64,000 nt of DNA, taken from Teratosphaeria epicoccoides (taxonomy: Eukaryota; Ascomycota; Dothideomycetes; Mycosphaerellales; Teratosphaeriaceae). The notes under the pieces were generated by a model. That model ran no database searches. It had not been told where the DNA came from and saw nothing but the letters and a program-made list of their open reading frames with translations. Made by a program: the position numbers and the translations under genes. The stretch's first letter is position 1, and each line of letters starts with the position of its first letter. This document shows positions 1-10,353 of the stretch, piece by piece. The DNA is taken from assembly GCA_021401465.1 (NCBI GenBank), contig JADDMT010000045.1:1-64000 (forward strand). The letters are read 5' to 3'.

Positions 1-2565
1 TGACCGGCTTTCTATCGATCGCTTGTAGCGAGAAAGCATTCGTTTTCGCCTGTAGCTTTATCCTAGCTGTCCTGGCGAACTTGGGCGTCATGAAGATTCC
101 AGTACATCCTGAATCTATTAAGGCCCTGGCTAGCGTCTCGTCGATGTGCAACTATACTCTAAGGTTGTTCGCGTATCTGGCGCCGATCGCGGCACATCGT
201 TGCAGCCCTGTCTGGTCCGTCCGTAGGTCTAATTCTAGCGGACCTCGTCGTTTCCCAAATAACTGTCTTCACGGACTAGTTCAGGGATCGTGCGGTCTCG
301 GCTTCTTCTGTAAGCGTTACCGTTTTCTGGCCTAAGAGATCGTTCGCGTTCTTGGCCTCGCTGTTCCTGCGCGTTCCTTGCGTACTCCATCTTTAAATGA
401 TAGACTCGGAGTCGTAGCGCTCGTGGAATCTGAATACCTTCGTGGGTTAGGTAGCCTCCCTAGGGCGTGAACTCTACCCCGAACGGTACAATTTCTTAGA
501 CAACTTTCTGATGCGCGTGAGGTTAAGCTACGACCGGTAGTCTCCTCAGGTGTCGTCGCATACGGTCGGCTAGTTCGTCATACTGAAGCTAGTCGACGTG
601 TTGTACTCCATTAATCCATGGGCAAGCCTGAGCCTACTAGTTCTGTATGATCCGGATAATGTCGAGTCCGATGTCATGTAGCGGCATAGCCTATCGCTCT
701 ATGCTCTCGTCTTCCTCGGAATCAGGAATGACGGCTTCGACAAGCTCGTAGTTGTCGTCCGAACCTTCTTCTTCTTCTTCTAGTTCCTGTTCTCTCAGGA
801 CTGTCGTACTAGAAGGTGTACCCCTTAGCGCATAGATCGACTGTGCCTTGTTTCGGCTAGGGTACTATCTGGAACCATCTTTATCACTCTTGTGAATTCG
901 ACAATCGTCGTCGTAGCACGTAGTCCAAGTAAGTGCGGCATGGTCCGGTTCTCGAGTAGCGGCGACCTTTTGCTTAGGTGCCGTCGTTGTCGCGCGAGCC
1001 TGCTCTATCCTAGGCAGCTCTTGTCGTTGCTTCTTAGCAAAACATTCGCGGGAAAAGTGTCCTTTCTTTCCGCAGTTGTGGCACTTGAGATTACTCTTGT
1101 CGAATGGCTTCTTCAGACCATTCTAGGGAGGAGAGCCCTTCCGCGGCTTTCCTCGGGGTCCATTCCTCGGACGCCCCTTAGTCGCATCTAACTCCATAGG
1201 TTAGAGACCGTAGTAATCGCTTCGCCATTTCGGTGCCGATTGTTAGACCTTATGGTTAGCCTACGCCGGCTTGCGATTTCCATGTTGTCGTTCTTGCTGT
1301 CGTTCCTAGATGCGATTATCGATTCTAATCGCGAGATCGCTCATTTCCTTGAGTGTCGTTAGCCGATCTCCTTGGGCAATTTCATCTTTAACCGTCTCCT
1401 TTAGTCCCTAGTAGAACTGAGCGGCTAAAGCGTTATCATTCTAGTCGACTCGAGCAGAGAGGGTCTAAAAGTCCGCGCGGTACTTCGTGGCGGAACCCTT
1501 CTACTAGATTCCTAGGAGAGCTCTTTCGGCCTCTTGTTGCTCATTACCGAGCCCGAATGCTTCGCGTAACGCCTTAAACAAAGACTTGTCTAAGTTAAGA
1601 ATCTCCCTAGTCGTCGTCTTCCTAGCTTCGGCGCTGCTGACGTGATCCAGATAATCCGTTAGATGAGGCTAGATAAACTCGAACGCTAGTCCCTTTAGGT
1701 AAGAGACAATGTACATCATTCGCTTATAATATGTCGTAAACCGTTCTGTATCTACGTTAAATGCTAACTAGCATTATAGGATAAACATCTTGACTTGAGA
1801 TCGTTGTCCTGTGAACTCTGTAGGGCTTCCTATCTTAAAGCCGTTGTTGCCGTGTCCATTCCTAGTAGTTGAACCTGCGACGGATGCTAGAGCCATCTCG
1901 CTAAGGTGAATGGATTCGAGCTACTACGTGATTTGAGGTATAGCGGCAACTTGTTCTCATGGTGTCGGTTGACTGTCGCTAGAGCTTGAACTAACAGTTG
2001 AAGAACTACTTGACATAGGCGTATGTTAAGCGCTCGCCGAGTCTCCTGATGCTTCCCTAGAAGTAGTGCTCAAAATGTCATAAGGGTAGGTGCTGATAGC
2101 AGGAAGGTGACCAGGTGTTAGACTCGGGAGCTGTGAAGAATATCGACAATAGCAGTTAACCTTGTAACTGACTCTCCTCTAAGCAAGAGAGGATTGAATT
2201 AAGATTAAGCACGAAGCTCCTAACTGCCTGTCCTAAAGCTACCCCTATATACTAGAGAGCGACAGAGCAGCTCTGTTAGATCTGTCGACAGACCTGATAG
2301 ATCTGTGTCTGTAGATCTGTGGACTAACCCCACAGATCTAAGGGTCTGTCATCACGTGACAGATCCCTTCTTCCTTGCAAGCCTATGGATCTGTAGACTA
2401 ACCCTATAGATCCGGGGATCTGTCCTTACGTGACAGATCCTTTCTTCCATGACTATGCCTATGACTCATAGTACTCCTATGACGGTACTATGACTCATAG
2501 CACTCAGGACCCACATGATCCTGTATCCTACAGTACTCCGGACAGTACTCCTGACACTCATGACA
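1..2565 (-). mobile_element. Ty3/Gypsy LTR retrotransposon, left copy, cut by window edge, RIP-damaged
   Basis: This is the reverse complement of the 5' part of the right-hand element (2566-5073): LTR, gag and the start of the protease region. The gag CCHC zinc knuckle (spacing C-X2-C-X4-H-X4-C) is readable on the minus strand at 1083-1042. The reading frame is full of TAG/TAA codons at places where the companion copy or the family has Gln or Trp, which is the expected result of CpA-to-TpA change on either strand. The two copies differ at many sites, so they were mutated at least partly independently. The rest of pol lies beyond the left edge. Open frames on the plus strand here (for example 892-1191) are shadows. 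Confidence 0.85.
2076..2565 (-). repeat. 5' LTR of the left retrotransposon
   Basis: The LTR runs from TGTCATAAGG to CTCATGACA, so both ends carry the inverted TGTCAT/ATGACA termini also seen on the 3' LTR at 9038-9478. It is about 490 bp, longer than the two LTRs of the right element (about 430-440 bp), because of extra short repeats near its outer end (2450-2550). A TATA-like TATATA lies near 2245. Inside are imperfect hairpins built on AGATCTGT...ACAGATCT around a GGGTTAGT core. Confidence 0.8.
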
Positions 2566-2994
2566 TAGGAGTACTGCGGGTTTCAGGATCATGAGGGTCC
2601 TAAGTGCTATAAGTCATAGGCATAGTTATAGGAGAAAGGATCTGTCACGTAAGGACAGATCCCTAGATCTGTAGGGTTAGTCTACAGATCTACAGGCCTA
2701 CAAGGAAGAAGGGATCTGTCGTAGGATAATAGACCCTTAGATCTGTAGGGTTAGTCTATAGATCTACAGACACGGATCTATCGGGTCTATTAACAGATCT
2801 AACAGAGCTACTCTGTCTCTCTAGTATATAGGGGTAGCTTTAGGATAGGCAGTTAGGAGCTTCGTGCTTAATTTAATTCCCTTTCCCTAGGGGATAGTTA
2901 GTTATAAGGTTAACTGCTATTGTCGATATTCTTCATAGCTCTGCGAGTCTAACACCTAGTTACCTTCCTGCTATCGGCACCTACCCTTATGACA
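2566..2994 (+). repeat. 5' LTR of the right retrotransposon
   Basis: Homologous to 9038-9478. It ends in CTTATGACA like the 3' LTR, but its outer end lacks the expected TGTCATAAG start: the sequence passes from the left copy's ATGACA directly into TAGGAGTACTG. It contains the same TATA-like element (near 2825) and AGATCTGT hairpin units. A short A/T-rich stretch follows at 2995; I could not identify a tRNA primer-binding site with confidence. Confidence 0.8.
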
Positions 2995-3053
2995 TTTTGA
3001 GCACTACTTCTGAGGAAGTATCAGGGGACTCGTTAAGCGCTTAACATACGCCT

Positions 3054-4890
3054 ATGTCAAGTAGTTCTTTAGCTGTTAGTTTAACTTCTAGCGACAATTA
3101 ACTAACACCACGAGAACAAGTTACTACTATACCTTAAATTACGTAATAGCTCGAATCTATTCACCTTAGTAAGATGGCTCTAGCATCTGTCGCAGGTTCA
3201 ACTACCGGGAATAGACATGGTAACAATGGCTTTAAGATAGGAAGCCCTACAGAGTTCATAGGACAACGATCTTAAGTCAAGATGTTTATCCTATAATGCT
3301 AGTTAGCATGTAACGTAGATACGGAATAGTTTACAACATATCATAAGCGAATGATGTACATTGTCTCTTACCTGAAGGGACTAGCGTTCGAGTTTATCTA
3401 GCCTCATCTGACAGATTATCTAGATCACGTTAGCAACGTCGAAGCTAGGAAAACGACAACTAGGGAGATTCTTAACTTAGACAAGTCTTTGTTTAAGGCA
3501 TTACGCGAAGCGTTTAGGCTTAGTAATAAGCAACAAGAGGCCGAGAGAGCTCTCCTAGGAATCTAGCAGAAGGGTTCCGCCATTAAGTACCGCGCGGACT
3601 TTTAGACCCTCTCTGCTCGAGTCGACTAGAATGATAATGCTTTAGCCGCTTAGTTCTACTAGGGACTAAAGGAGACAGTTAAAGACGAAATTGCCCGAGG
3701 AGATTAGCTAACGACATTCAAGGAAATAAGCGATCTTGCGATTAGAATTAATAATCGCATCTAGGAACGACAGTAAGAATGACAACATGGAAATCGCAAG
3801 CTAGCACAGGCTAACCATAAGGTCTAACGATTAGCACCGAAATGGCGAAGCGATTACTATAGTCTCTAACCTATGAAGTTAGATGCGACTAAGGGGCGTC
3901 TAAGGAATAGACCCTGAGGAAAGCCGCAGAAGGGCTCTCCCCTCCGGAATGGTCTGAAGAAACCATTCGACAAGAGTAATCTCGAGTGCCACAACTGTAG
4001 AAAGAAAGGACACTTTGCCCGCGAGTGTTTTGCTAAGAAGCAACGACAAGAACTGCCTAGGATAGAGCAGGCTCGCGCGACTATAACGGCGCCTTAGCAG
4101 AAGGCCGCCGCTACTTGAGAACTAGACTATGCCGCACTTACTTAGACTACATGCTATGACGATGATTGTCAAATTCACATAAGTGATAAAGATGGTTCTA
4201 GATAGTACCCTAGCCGAAACAAGGCATAGTCGATCTGTGCGCTAAGGGGTATACCTTCTAGTGTAACAGTCCTAAGGCAACAGGAGCTAGAAGAAGAAGA
4301 AGAAGAAGGTTCAGACAACAACTATGAGATTGTCGAAGCCGTCATTCCTGATTCCGAGGAAGACAAGAGCATAGAGCGATAGGCTATGCCGCTACATGAC
4401 ATCGGACTTAATATTATCCGAATTATACAGAACTAGTAGGCTTAGGCTTGCCCATGGATTAATAGAGTATAACATGTCGACTAGCTTTAGTATGACAAAC
4501 TAGCTAAGTATATGCGACGACACCTAAGGAGACTACTAATCGTAGCTTAACCTCACGCGCATCAGAGGGTTGTCTAAGAAATTATACCTTTCAGGGTAGA
4601 GTTTACGCCCTAGGGAGGCTACCTGACCTACGAAGGTATTCAGATTTCACGAGCGCTACGACTCCGAGTCTACTACTTAAAGATAGAGTACGCAAGAAAC
4701 CCGCAGGAACAGTAAGGCTAAGAGCGAGAACGACCTCTTAGGCCAGAAAACAGTAACGCTCAGAGAAGAAGCTAAGACTGTACGATCCCTGAACTAGTCC
4801 GTGAAGACAGTTATTTGGGAAACGACAAGGTCCGCTAGAATTAGACCTAAGGACAGACTAGACAGGGCTGCAACGATGTGCCGCGATTGG
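3054..4890 (+). pseudogene. gag, inactivated
   Basis: The frame opens at an ATG at 3054 and can be followed to about 4890 across many in-frame stops. A nucleocapsid-type CCHC knuckle with spacing C-X2-C-X4-H-X4-C lies at 3987-4028, followed by a run of acidic codons near 4290. The upstream part has the capsid-like pattern of fungal chromovirus Gag. Stops fall at codons that would be Gln or Trp if CpA-to-TpA change were undone, so the frame is a RIP pseudogene and not a set of small ORFs. Pol follows in the -1 frame relative to gag. Confidence 0.75.
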
Positions 4891-4894
4891 CGCT

Positions 4895-7800
4895 AGATAC
4901 GCGAACAACCTTAGAGTATAGGTGCACATCGACGAGACGACAGCTAGGGCCTTAATAGATTTAGGATGTACTAGAATCTTCATGACGCCTAAGTTCGCTA
5001 GGACAGCTAGGATAAAGCTACAGGCGAAGACGAATGCTTTCTCGCTACAAGCGATTAATAGAAAGCCGGTCATGTATAACTAAGGAATAGTTGACGAAGA
5101 AACCGAGATAATGCCTCTGCAGATAGGACACTACTAAGAGATGCTCTAGTTCGACATCATGGAGTCACTAGGCTCGGATATAGTACTAGGGTTGCTATAG
5201 CTAAGAAATGCTAACCCCTATATTAATTAGAAGAATGAGAGGATCTAGTTCCCGGAACTCTTAAGATCGATACCTCTACCTGTAGTACACGACGTACTAG
5301 GCAAGATCGAAATATGTGTTATGACATCAAGCGAGATAGTAGCCGCCATTAAGGATCTAGAACAGGAAGTGTACGTCTTATAGGTTAAAGCAACGCAAAC
5401 GGAAGTCAGGGTCGAATTCATAGTTCCTGATAAGTATAAAGAGTTCGCTACTGTTTTCGAGGAAGAACCTGACTAAGAAGCTCTGCTAGAACACTAGGAG
5501 TAGGACTACAGGATACCCTTACTCCCTAGCAAGACACTAACGAAGCAATTAGTTCGCCTGTTATTAGCAGCGAAACTAGAGATTCTCCGGAAGTACCTAG
5601 AAGACAACCTCTAGAAAGGCTTCATCCGCGAGTCGTAGTCCCTAGCTAGATATCTAATCCTGTTTGTGCCTAAGGGGGAAGATGACTAGCGACTCTGCGT
5701 AGATTATTGTAGATTAAACGACATCATAATAAAGAATAGTTATCTGCTTCCTTTGCTCTCAGAATTACAGGACCGCCTATAAGGAGCAATGTAGTTCTCG
5801 AAGTTTGACATACCTAGAGCGTATAACTAAATTCGAATTAAGGAAGGCGAAGAATAGAAGACTACGTTCCGAACTAGGTTCGGATACTACGAGTACATAG
5901 TCATACTATTTAGGTTGACAAATGCCCTAGCTACATAGTAGGCATTTATTAACAACGTGCTACAAGAGTACCTCGACATCTTTGTAGTTATATACCTAGA
6001 TGACATCCTCGTCTACTCCCGGACGATCGAAGAGCATAGGACTTACGTATATAAGGTACTTTAGAAACTCCAGGATTACTAGTTAAAGGTTAAGCCTTAG
6101 AAGAGCAAGTTTCATAAGCAGGAAGTATAATTCCTTAGCTACGTAGTAGCATAGAATAGAATCAAGATAGACACTAAGAAAGTCTAAGTTGTAAAAGAGT
6201 AGCCTACGCTAACTAATGTTAAGGAAGTATAGTCCTTCCTTAGGTTCGCTTACTTCTACCGAAGATTTGTAGCAAACTATTCGAAGATTATAGTACTACT
6301 TATGACTCTTACTACAAAGGATACACTATTCATATAGGACAACGCCTAACGGAATGCCTTCAAGGAACTTAAGCGACAATTCACAGATCAGCCGATCTTA
6401 CTTGTATTCGACCTAGATAAGCCTATCATAGTCGAAACAGATGCCTCTAACGTAGCACTTAGGGCATGCTTAAGTTAACCAGGACCGAGTAGACGACTAC
6501 AGCTAGTCGCCTACTACTCAAGGAAATTGTCTAGACCTAAACTCTAATACGACATCTATAATAAAGAACTTCTAGCTATAGTAGACGCCTACAAGGCCTA
6601 GCGAGTCTACTTAGAAGGTTCTAAGTACTAGGTCACGGTCTACACAGACTATGAGAACTTGCGATACTTTATAACAACGAAAGAATTAAACTAACAACAG
6701 GTTCGGTAGAGTAAGGAGCTCTCTAGTTTTAACTGCAAGATCGTCTATCGTAAGGGGACCGATAACGCACGCGCTAATGCACTTAGCCGCTAGACAGACT
6801 ACATGAAGGGTATAAAGCAGGAGAAACATGCTGTTCTCTAGGAAAATAGCAATAGCACGCTAGGAGTTAACCGACTTGCAGCCATGACTATCACATAGAC
6901 TAGTAAGTTTTAGGACGACCTGAAGAACGCGCTAGTCTACGACCTAACTGTACTTGCTGTCCGCGAAGACATGAATAGACAGGAGGATTAGGAAGACGAA
7001 GATAGAATCCTTCTATTTCAAGAATTAGTATACATGCTAACATCTTTACGATTAGAGCTACTACGACTCTAACATGACGTACCTTAGGCAGGACACCCGG
7101 GAGTGTCTAAAATGAAGCAAATTCTCTAACAAGAATATTACTTCCCTAGGATAAGCAAGGTAATCGAGGACTACATCTGTCGATATGTAACTTACTAACG
7201 AAGTAAGCATAACTGTTACAAACTGTATAGGCTACTATGACTACTTAAGGTACCTTAACGGCCATAGGAGTTGCTCGCCATGGATTTTATCGTTAAACTA
7301 CCTTAGTCGAGAGAACCCGCTACGAATGAGTTCTTTGACAGGATCATGGTAGTAGTTAACTAATTCACTAAGTTTAGGAAGTTTATCCCTTACTACGAAG
7401 ACTTCAAGACTAAAGATATTACATATGTCTTCATTAAATAGGTAGTAGCACTACATAGCATGCTATAGGACCTAGTAATAGATCGAGGATCCGTGTTTAC
7501 CTCTAACTTCTAGAGAGCCCTAATGAGACAATTCTAGGTCAAACATCGACTAAGTACTTCCTTCTACCCTTAGACAGATAGACAGACAGAACGTCTAAAT
7601 CAGACGTTAGAATAGTACCTTCGATCCTATGTGAATAGGGACTAGAACAACTAGGTAGAATTGTTGCTAATAGCATAGCTCGTGTATAATAGTATGCTAG
7701 CAGAGTCGACAGGACTCTCGCCTTTTCAGATGGCATATAGATTAGCTATAGAAGACATCCCGGACGTCTTAGCTAGTAATCTGAACCTAGTAGCACTTAG

Positions 7801-8290
7801 ACGAGTAGAACATCTACGCTAACTACAAACAGAAGCACGACTCGACCTGTAGTTCTATTAGCAGAACATAGCACGGTATGTAAATCGTAAGAGAATTATG
7901 GGACTAATTCTAAAGGAGGGGGACAAGGTATATCTCCTCTGCCGTTACATCAAATTAGACAAGCCAAGTAAAAAACTAGACGCTGTAAAACTAGGACCAT
8001 TTAGGATTAAGGCTAAGAAAGGACCAGTTAATTTTAAGTTACAGCTACCTAAGCAGATGAGAGTATACCCTGTGTTCTATGTCTCTCTGCTAGAACAAGT
8101 AGCGCTAGACACTACACTACAAACGGAACCCTTACTACTTAACCCTGAAGTAGAAGAACTAGAGTATACTATCGAAAAGATTGTTAACGCTCGCTAGCAG
8201 GACAGACAGCAAGAGTACTTAGTAAAATGGGAAGGATATAGGAGTACCGAGAACACCTAGGAACCCCTAGAACATCTGCGAAACTGTTAG
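4895..8290 (+). pseudogene. pol (protease, RT, RNase H, integrase, chromodomain), inactivated
   Basis: One reading frame links all the domains. Protease: a degraded D-S/T-G-like site (ALIDLGCT) at 4949. Reverse transcriptase: the VDYxxLN region near 5698 and the active-site YLDDILVYS at 5993. RNase H: VETDAS near 6431. Integrase: a remnant HHCC region around 7080-7230, first Asp near 7281, second Asp at 7481 (DRGS) and the YPQTD-like block with the Glu near 7560-7590. C terminus: a YLVKWEGY chromodomain motif at 8216. Stops interrupt every domain, mostly at former Trp/Gln codons. The open frame at 7898-8197 is only the least damaged stretch, between integrase and chromodomain. The downstream end is uncertain. 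Confidence 0.85.
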
Positions 8291-8404
8291 TAAAAGATAC
8301 GGAGTTTCGAGAAAGGAACGAACCTAGGAAGAAGATCCTAAGCCACGACTAGACTCCTGCGGGACGCTATCGATCGGCTTAGCTATCACGCTATCCAGGA
8401 AACC

Positions 8405-8956
8405 CTAATATGAGGCGTTAGTGAAACCCTCTATTACGCTCTATGTCGTAGGACTAAGAGCGAGACCCGCTAAAGGATCTAGGTTAAGAAGAAACCTAGC
8501 CTGCGAGAGAGCCTGTTCCTTGGCCTCATCCTCCCTAATCTCACACTCCTTAAGAGCGCGACTATCCTCGACCTCCTAGTCGACCGCGTCTAACTGTTTT
8601 CGAAGACGCATCTCCTTTACATGCGCCTCTATCATCTTCTGCGAAGCCTTAGCTAAGACTACCTTCGCACAATCGAGATTAGTAATTAGTCTTTTCTGCT
8701 AATTACCTAACTTCTTCTATTCGACCTCTGTTACCTTCGCGTTGTAACTTCGACAGTTACTAAAGTAACATTACGAACATTTCCCTAAGGAAATGTGTAC
8801 CTAACAAACGAGCTTTAACTCTTAACACTAAGTACAGGACTTCATGCTGTCCTAGCCCTAACGATAGATTCGATTCGCGTAGCGTTTACGTTTCTGCGTT
8901 AAAGGGGCGTTAGTGTCTAGGATGACACAAGGCAGTAATGTAGAAAGAGAAGACAT
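8405..8956 (-). pseudogene. Antisense accessory ORF of the retrotransposon, Zn2Cys6-like plus coiled coil, inactivated
   Basis: Reading the minus strand from an ATG at 8956, a single frame of 184 codons stays coherent down to 8405, interrupted only by TAG/TAA codons. Codons 41-68 give six cysteines spaced C-X2-C-X6-C-X8-C-X2-C-X4-C, preceded by a basic stretch. This resembles the Zn(II)2Cys6 binuclear cluster (C-X2-C-X6-C-X5-12-C-X2-C-X6-8-C), although the last spacing is shorter. The part after codon 75 is rich in Lys, Glu, Leu, Arg and Gln and looks like a coiled coil. About eleven stops sit where Gln or Trp is expected. From memory, uncharacterised fungal proteins with a CxxC zinc motif and coiled coil are often annotated near Gypsy elements; I cannot verify homology. 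The 3' end could extend toward about 8330. Confidence 0.55.
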
Positions 8957-9025
8957 TATAGCACAAAAAAGAAATGACAAGAGAAACCCTGTACTAATAA
9001 GGTAGCTTAGGGATAAGCTAGGCTA

Positions 9026-9037
9026 AGAGGGGGATAG
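9026..9037 (+). other. Polypurine tract of the retrotransposon
   Basis: AAGAGGGGGATAG directly precedes the TGTCATAAG start of the 3' LTR. Position and composition fit the plus-strand primer tract of LTR retrotransposons. Confidence 0.6.
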
Positions 9038-9478
9038 TGTCATAAGTATTAGGAGTACTACGGGTTTTAGGATTATGAGGGTCCTAAGTGCTATGAGTTA
9101 TAGGCATAGTCATAGGAGAAAGGATCTGTTATGTAAGGATAGATCCCTAGATCTATAGGGTTAGTCTACAGATCTATAGGCCTATAAGGAAGAAGGGATC
9201 TGTTATAGGATAATAGACCCTTAGATCTATAGGGTTAGTCTACAGATCTATAGACACAGATCTGTTAGGTCTATCGACAGATCTAACAGAGCTACTCTGT
9301 CTCTCTAGTATATAGGGGTAGCTTTAGGACAGGTAGTTAGGAGCTTCATGCTTAATTTAATTCCCTTTCCCTAGGGGATAGTTAGTTACAAGGTTAACTG
9401 CTATTGTCGATATTCTTCACAGCTCTGCGAGTCTAACACCTAGTTACCTTCCTGCTATTAGTACCTACCCTTATGACA
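9038..9478 (+). repeat. 3' LTR of the right retrotransposon
   Basis: Starts TGTCATAAG and ends CTTATGACA, a perfect 9-bp terminal inverted repeat, which fixes both LTR boundaries. It is collinear with the 5' LTR at 2566-2994 and differs from it mostly by C/T and G/A changes, as expected if both were hit by RIP after insertion. It has the same TATATA element (near 9308) and AGATCT hairpin units. Confidence 0.85.
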
Positions 9479-9605
9479 AACTCTAACTCCTACTAACTTA
9501 GTATAGCTAGTATGTAACTACCTATTACATTTTAACAAGGGATATAATAATCTTATATGCTACTCTCTCTATAGTACCCCTATAGGGCTTCTCTAACCCT
9601 ATAGT

Positions 9606-10007
9606 ACCCCTATAGAGTTAAGCGTAGACATGCTTTCCTAAGTAAGGAGTATTAGGGGATATAAATACCTCCTATACTACCTCTATAATAAGCATAAAGT
9701 AGTACTATCTTGTACCTATTAAAAGGTCAGATTACTCTGTTATACTACAAGATATTTTTTATTATCATATAGCTTTATATCTATATTTAATAGACTATGT
9801 AGTAAGGAGAAGAAAGCAGAACTAATATTAATATATATGCTATATTAATAGATGAAAATATCTTGTAGTATAACAGAGGAATCTAACCTTTTAGTAGTTA
9901 CAAGATAGTACTACTTTCTACTTATTATAGAGGAAGTGTAGGAGGTACTTATAATCCCTCACGCCCCTTAGGTATAAGAGCATGTCTAAGTCCGTCTCTA
10001 TAGGGGT
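9606..10007. repeat. Long imperfect inverted repeat, possible MITE or hairpin remnant
   Basis: The left arm (9606-9757) and right arm (9855-10007) are reverse complements over about 150 bp with scattered mismatches; both contain, in opposite orientation, AGTAGTACTATCTTGTA and CTGTTATACTACAAGAT. The 97-bp centre is very A/T rich. The right arm continues to GGTGTTGCA (10005-10013); the left end has ACCCCTATAGAG twice as a direct repeat (from 9576 and from 9605). There is no coding frame. A non-autonomous DNA transposon with long terminal inverted repeats, degraded by RIP, is the simplest reading. Confidence 0.6.
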
Positions 10008-10013
10008 GTTGCA

Positions 10014-10353
10014 GATTTAGCGACATGAAGTTAGAACGGTATTGTTACATCCTACGCATGGGTGTATCGGACGAATGAGCGAAGGACATACGAGTCAACG
10101 TACGAAGGACTCCTGCCAGAATGGACAGGGTCCGCGGCATGCCAAGGGTGGTGCATCGGGGCGTGTGCGGCTCCGATACCCCCCGGTAGTATCAACCGTA
10201 TCACCGCGATTGCGACCGCGGTTAGAATCGCCCGTAATGGCTGTTTTGACGCTAATTCCAATCGCGCCGCCGCGATTGACGACCGCGATTGAAGCAGCCG
10301 AAAGGGCCCTAAGGTAGCCCAGCCCATATTGCTCGAGCTATCAATCAGCATGT
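10014..10353. other. Intergenic junction between repeat block and gene space
   Basis: Composition changes abruptly from A/T- and TAG-rich to G/C-rich near 10,020. The stretch has several CGCGATTG units in both orientations (10,200-10,290), giving local palindromes. The short open frames here overlap each other on both strands and show no family signature; I see no gene. Confidence 0.5.

Larger units (their letters stand above)
2566..9478 (+). mobile_element. Ty3/Gypsy chromodomain-type LTR retrotransposon, complete but inactivated by RIP-like mutation
   Basis: Order of parts: 5' LTR, gag with zinc knuckle, protease, reverse transcriptase, RNase H, integrase, chromodomain-like C terminus, an antisense accessory frame, a purine-rich tract and the 3' LTR. 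Domain order PR-RT-RH-IN places it in Ty3/Gypsy (Metaviridae), and the C-terminal chromodomain suggests a chromovirus. It is a dead copy: dozens of in-frame TAG/TAA codons sit at Trp/Gln positions. The 5' LTR directly abuts the LTR of the left copy, so no target-site duplication could be defined; the base after the 3' LTR is 9479. No host gene is visible inside it. Confidence 0.9.

Noticed and set aside
892..1191. Open frame of 99 codons on the plus strand within the left retrotransposon
   Set aside because: It is antisense to gag of the minus-strand element and spans the complement of the zinc knuckle; no independent coding signal.
10042..10351. Overlapping 75-99 codon frames on both strands beside the boundary
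   Set aside because: Three frames are open over the same CG-rich stretch, as expected when A/T-rich stops are rare; no domain or start context.
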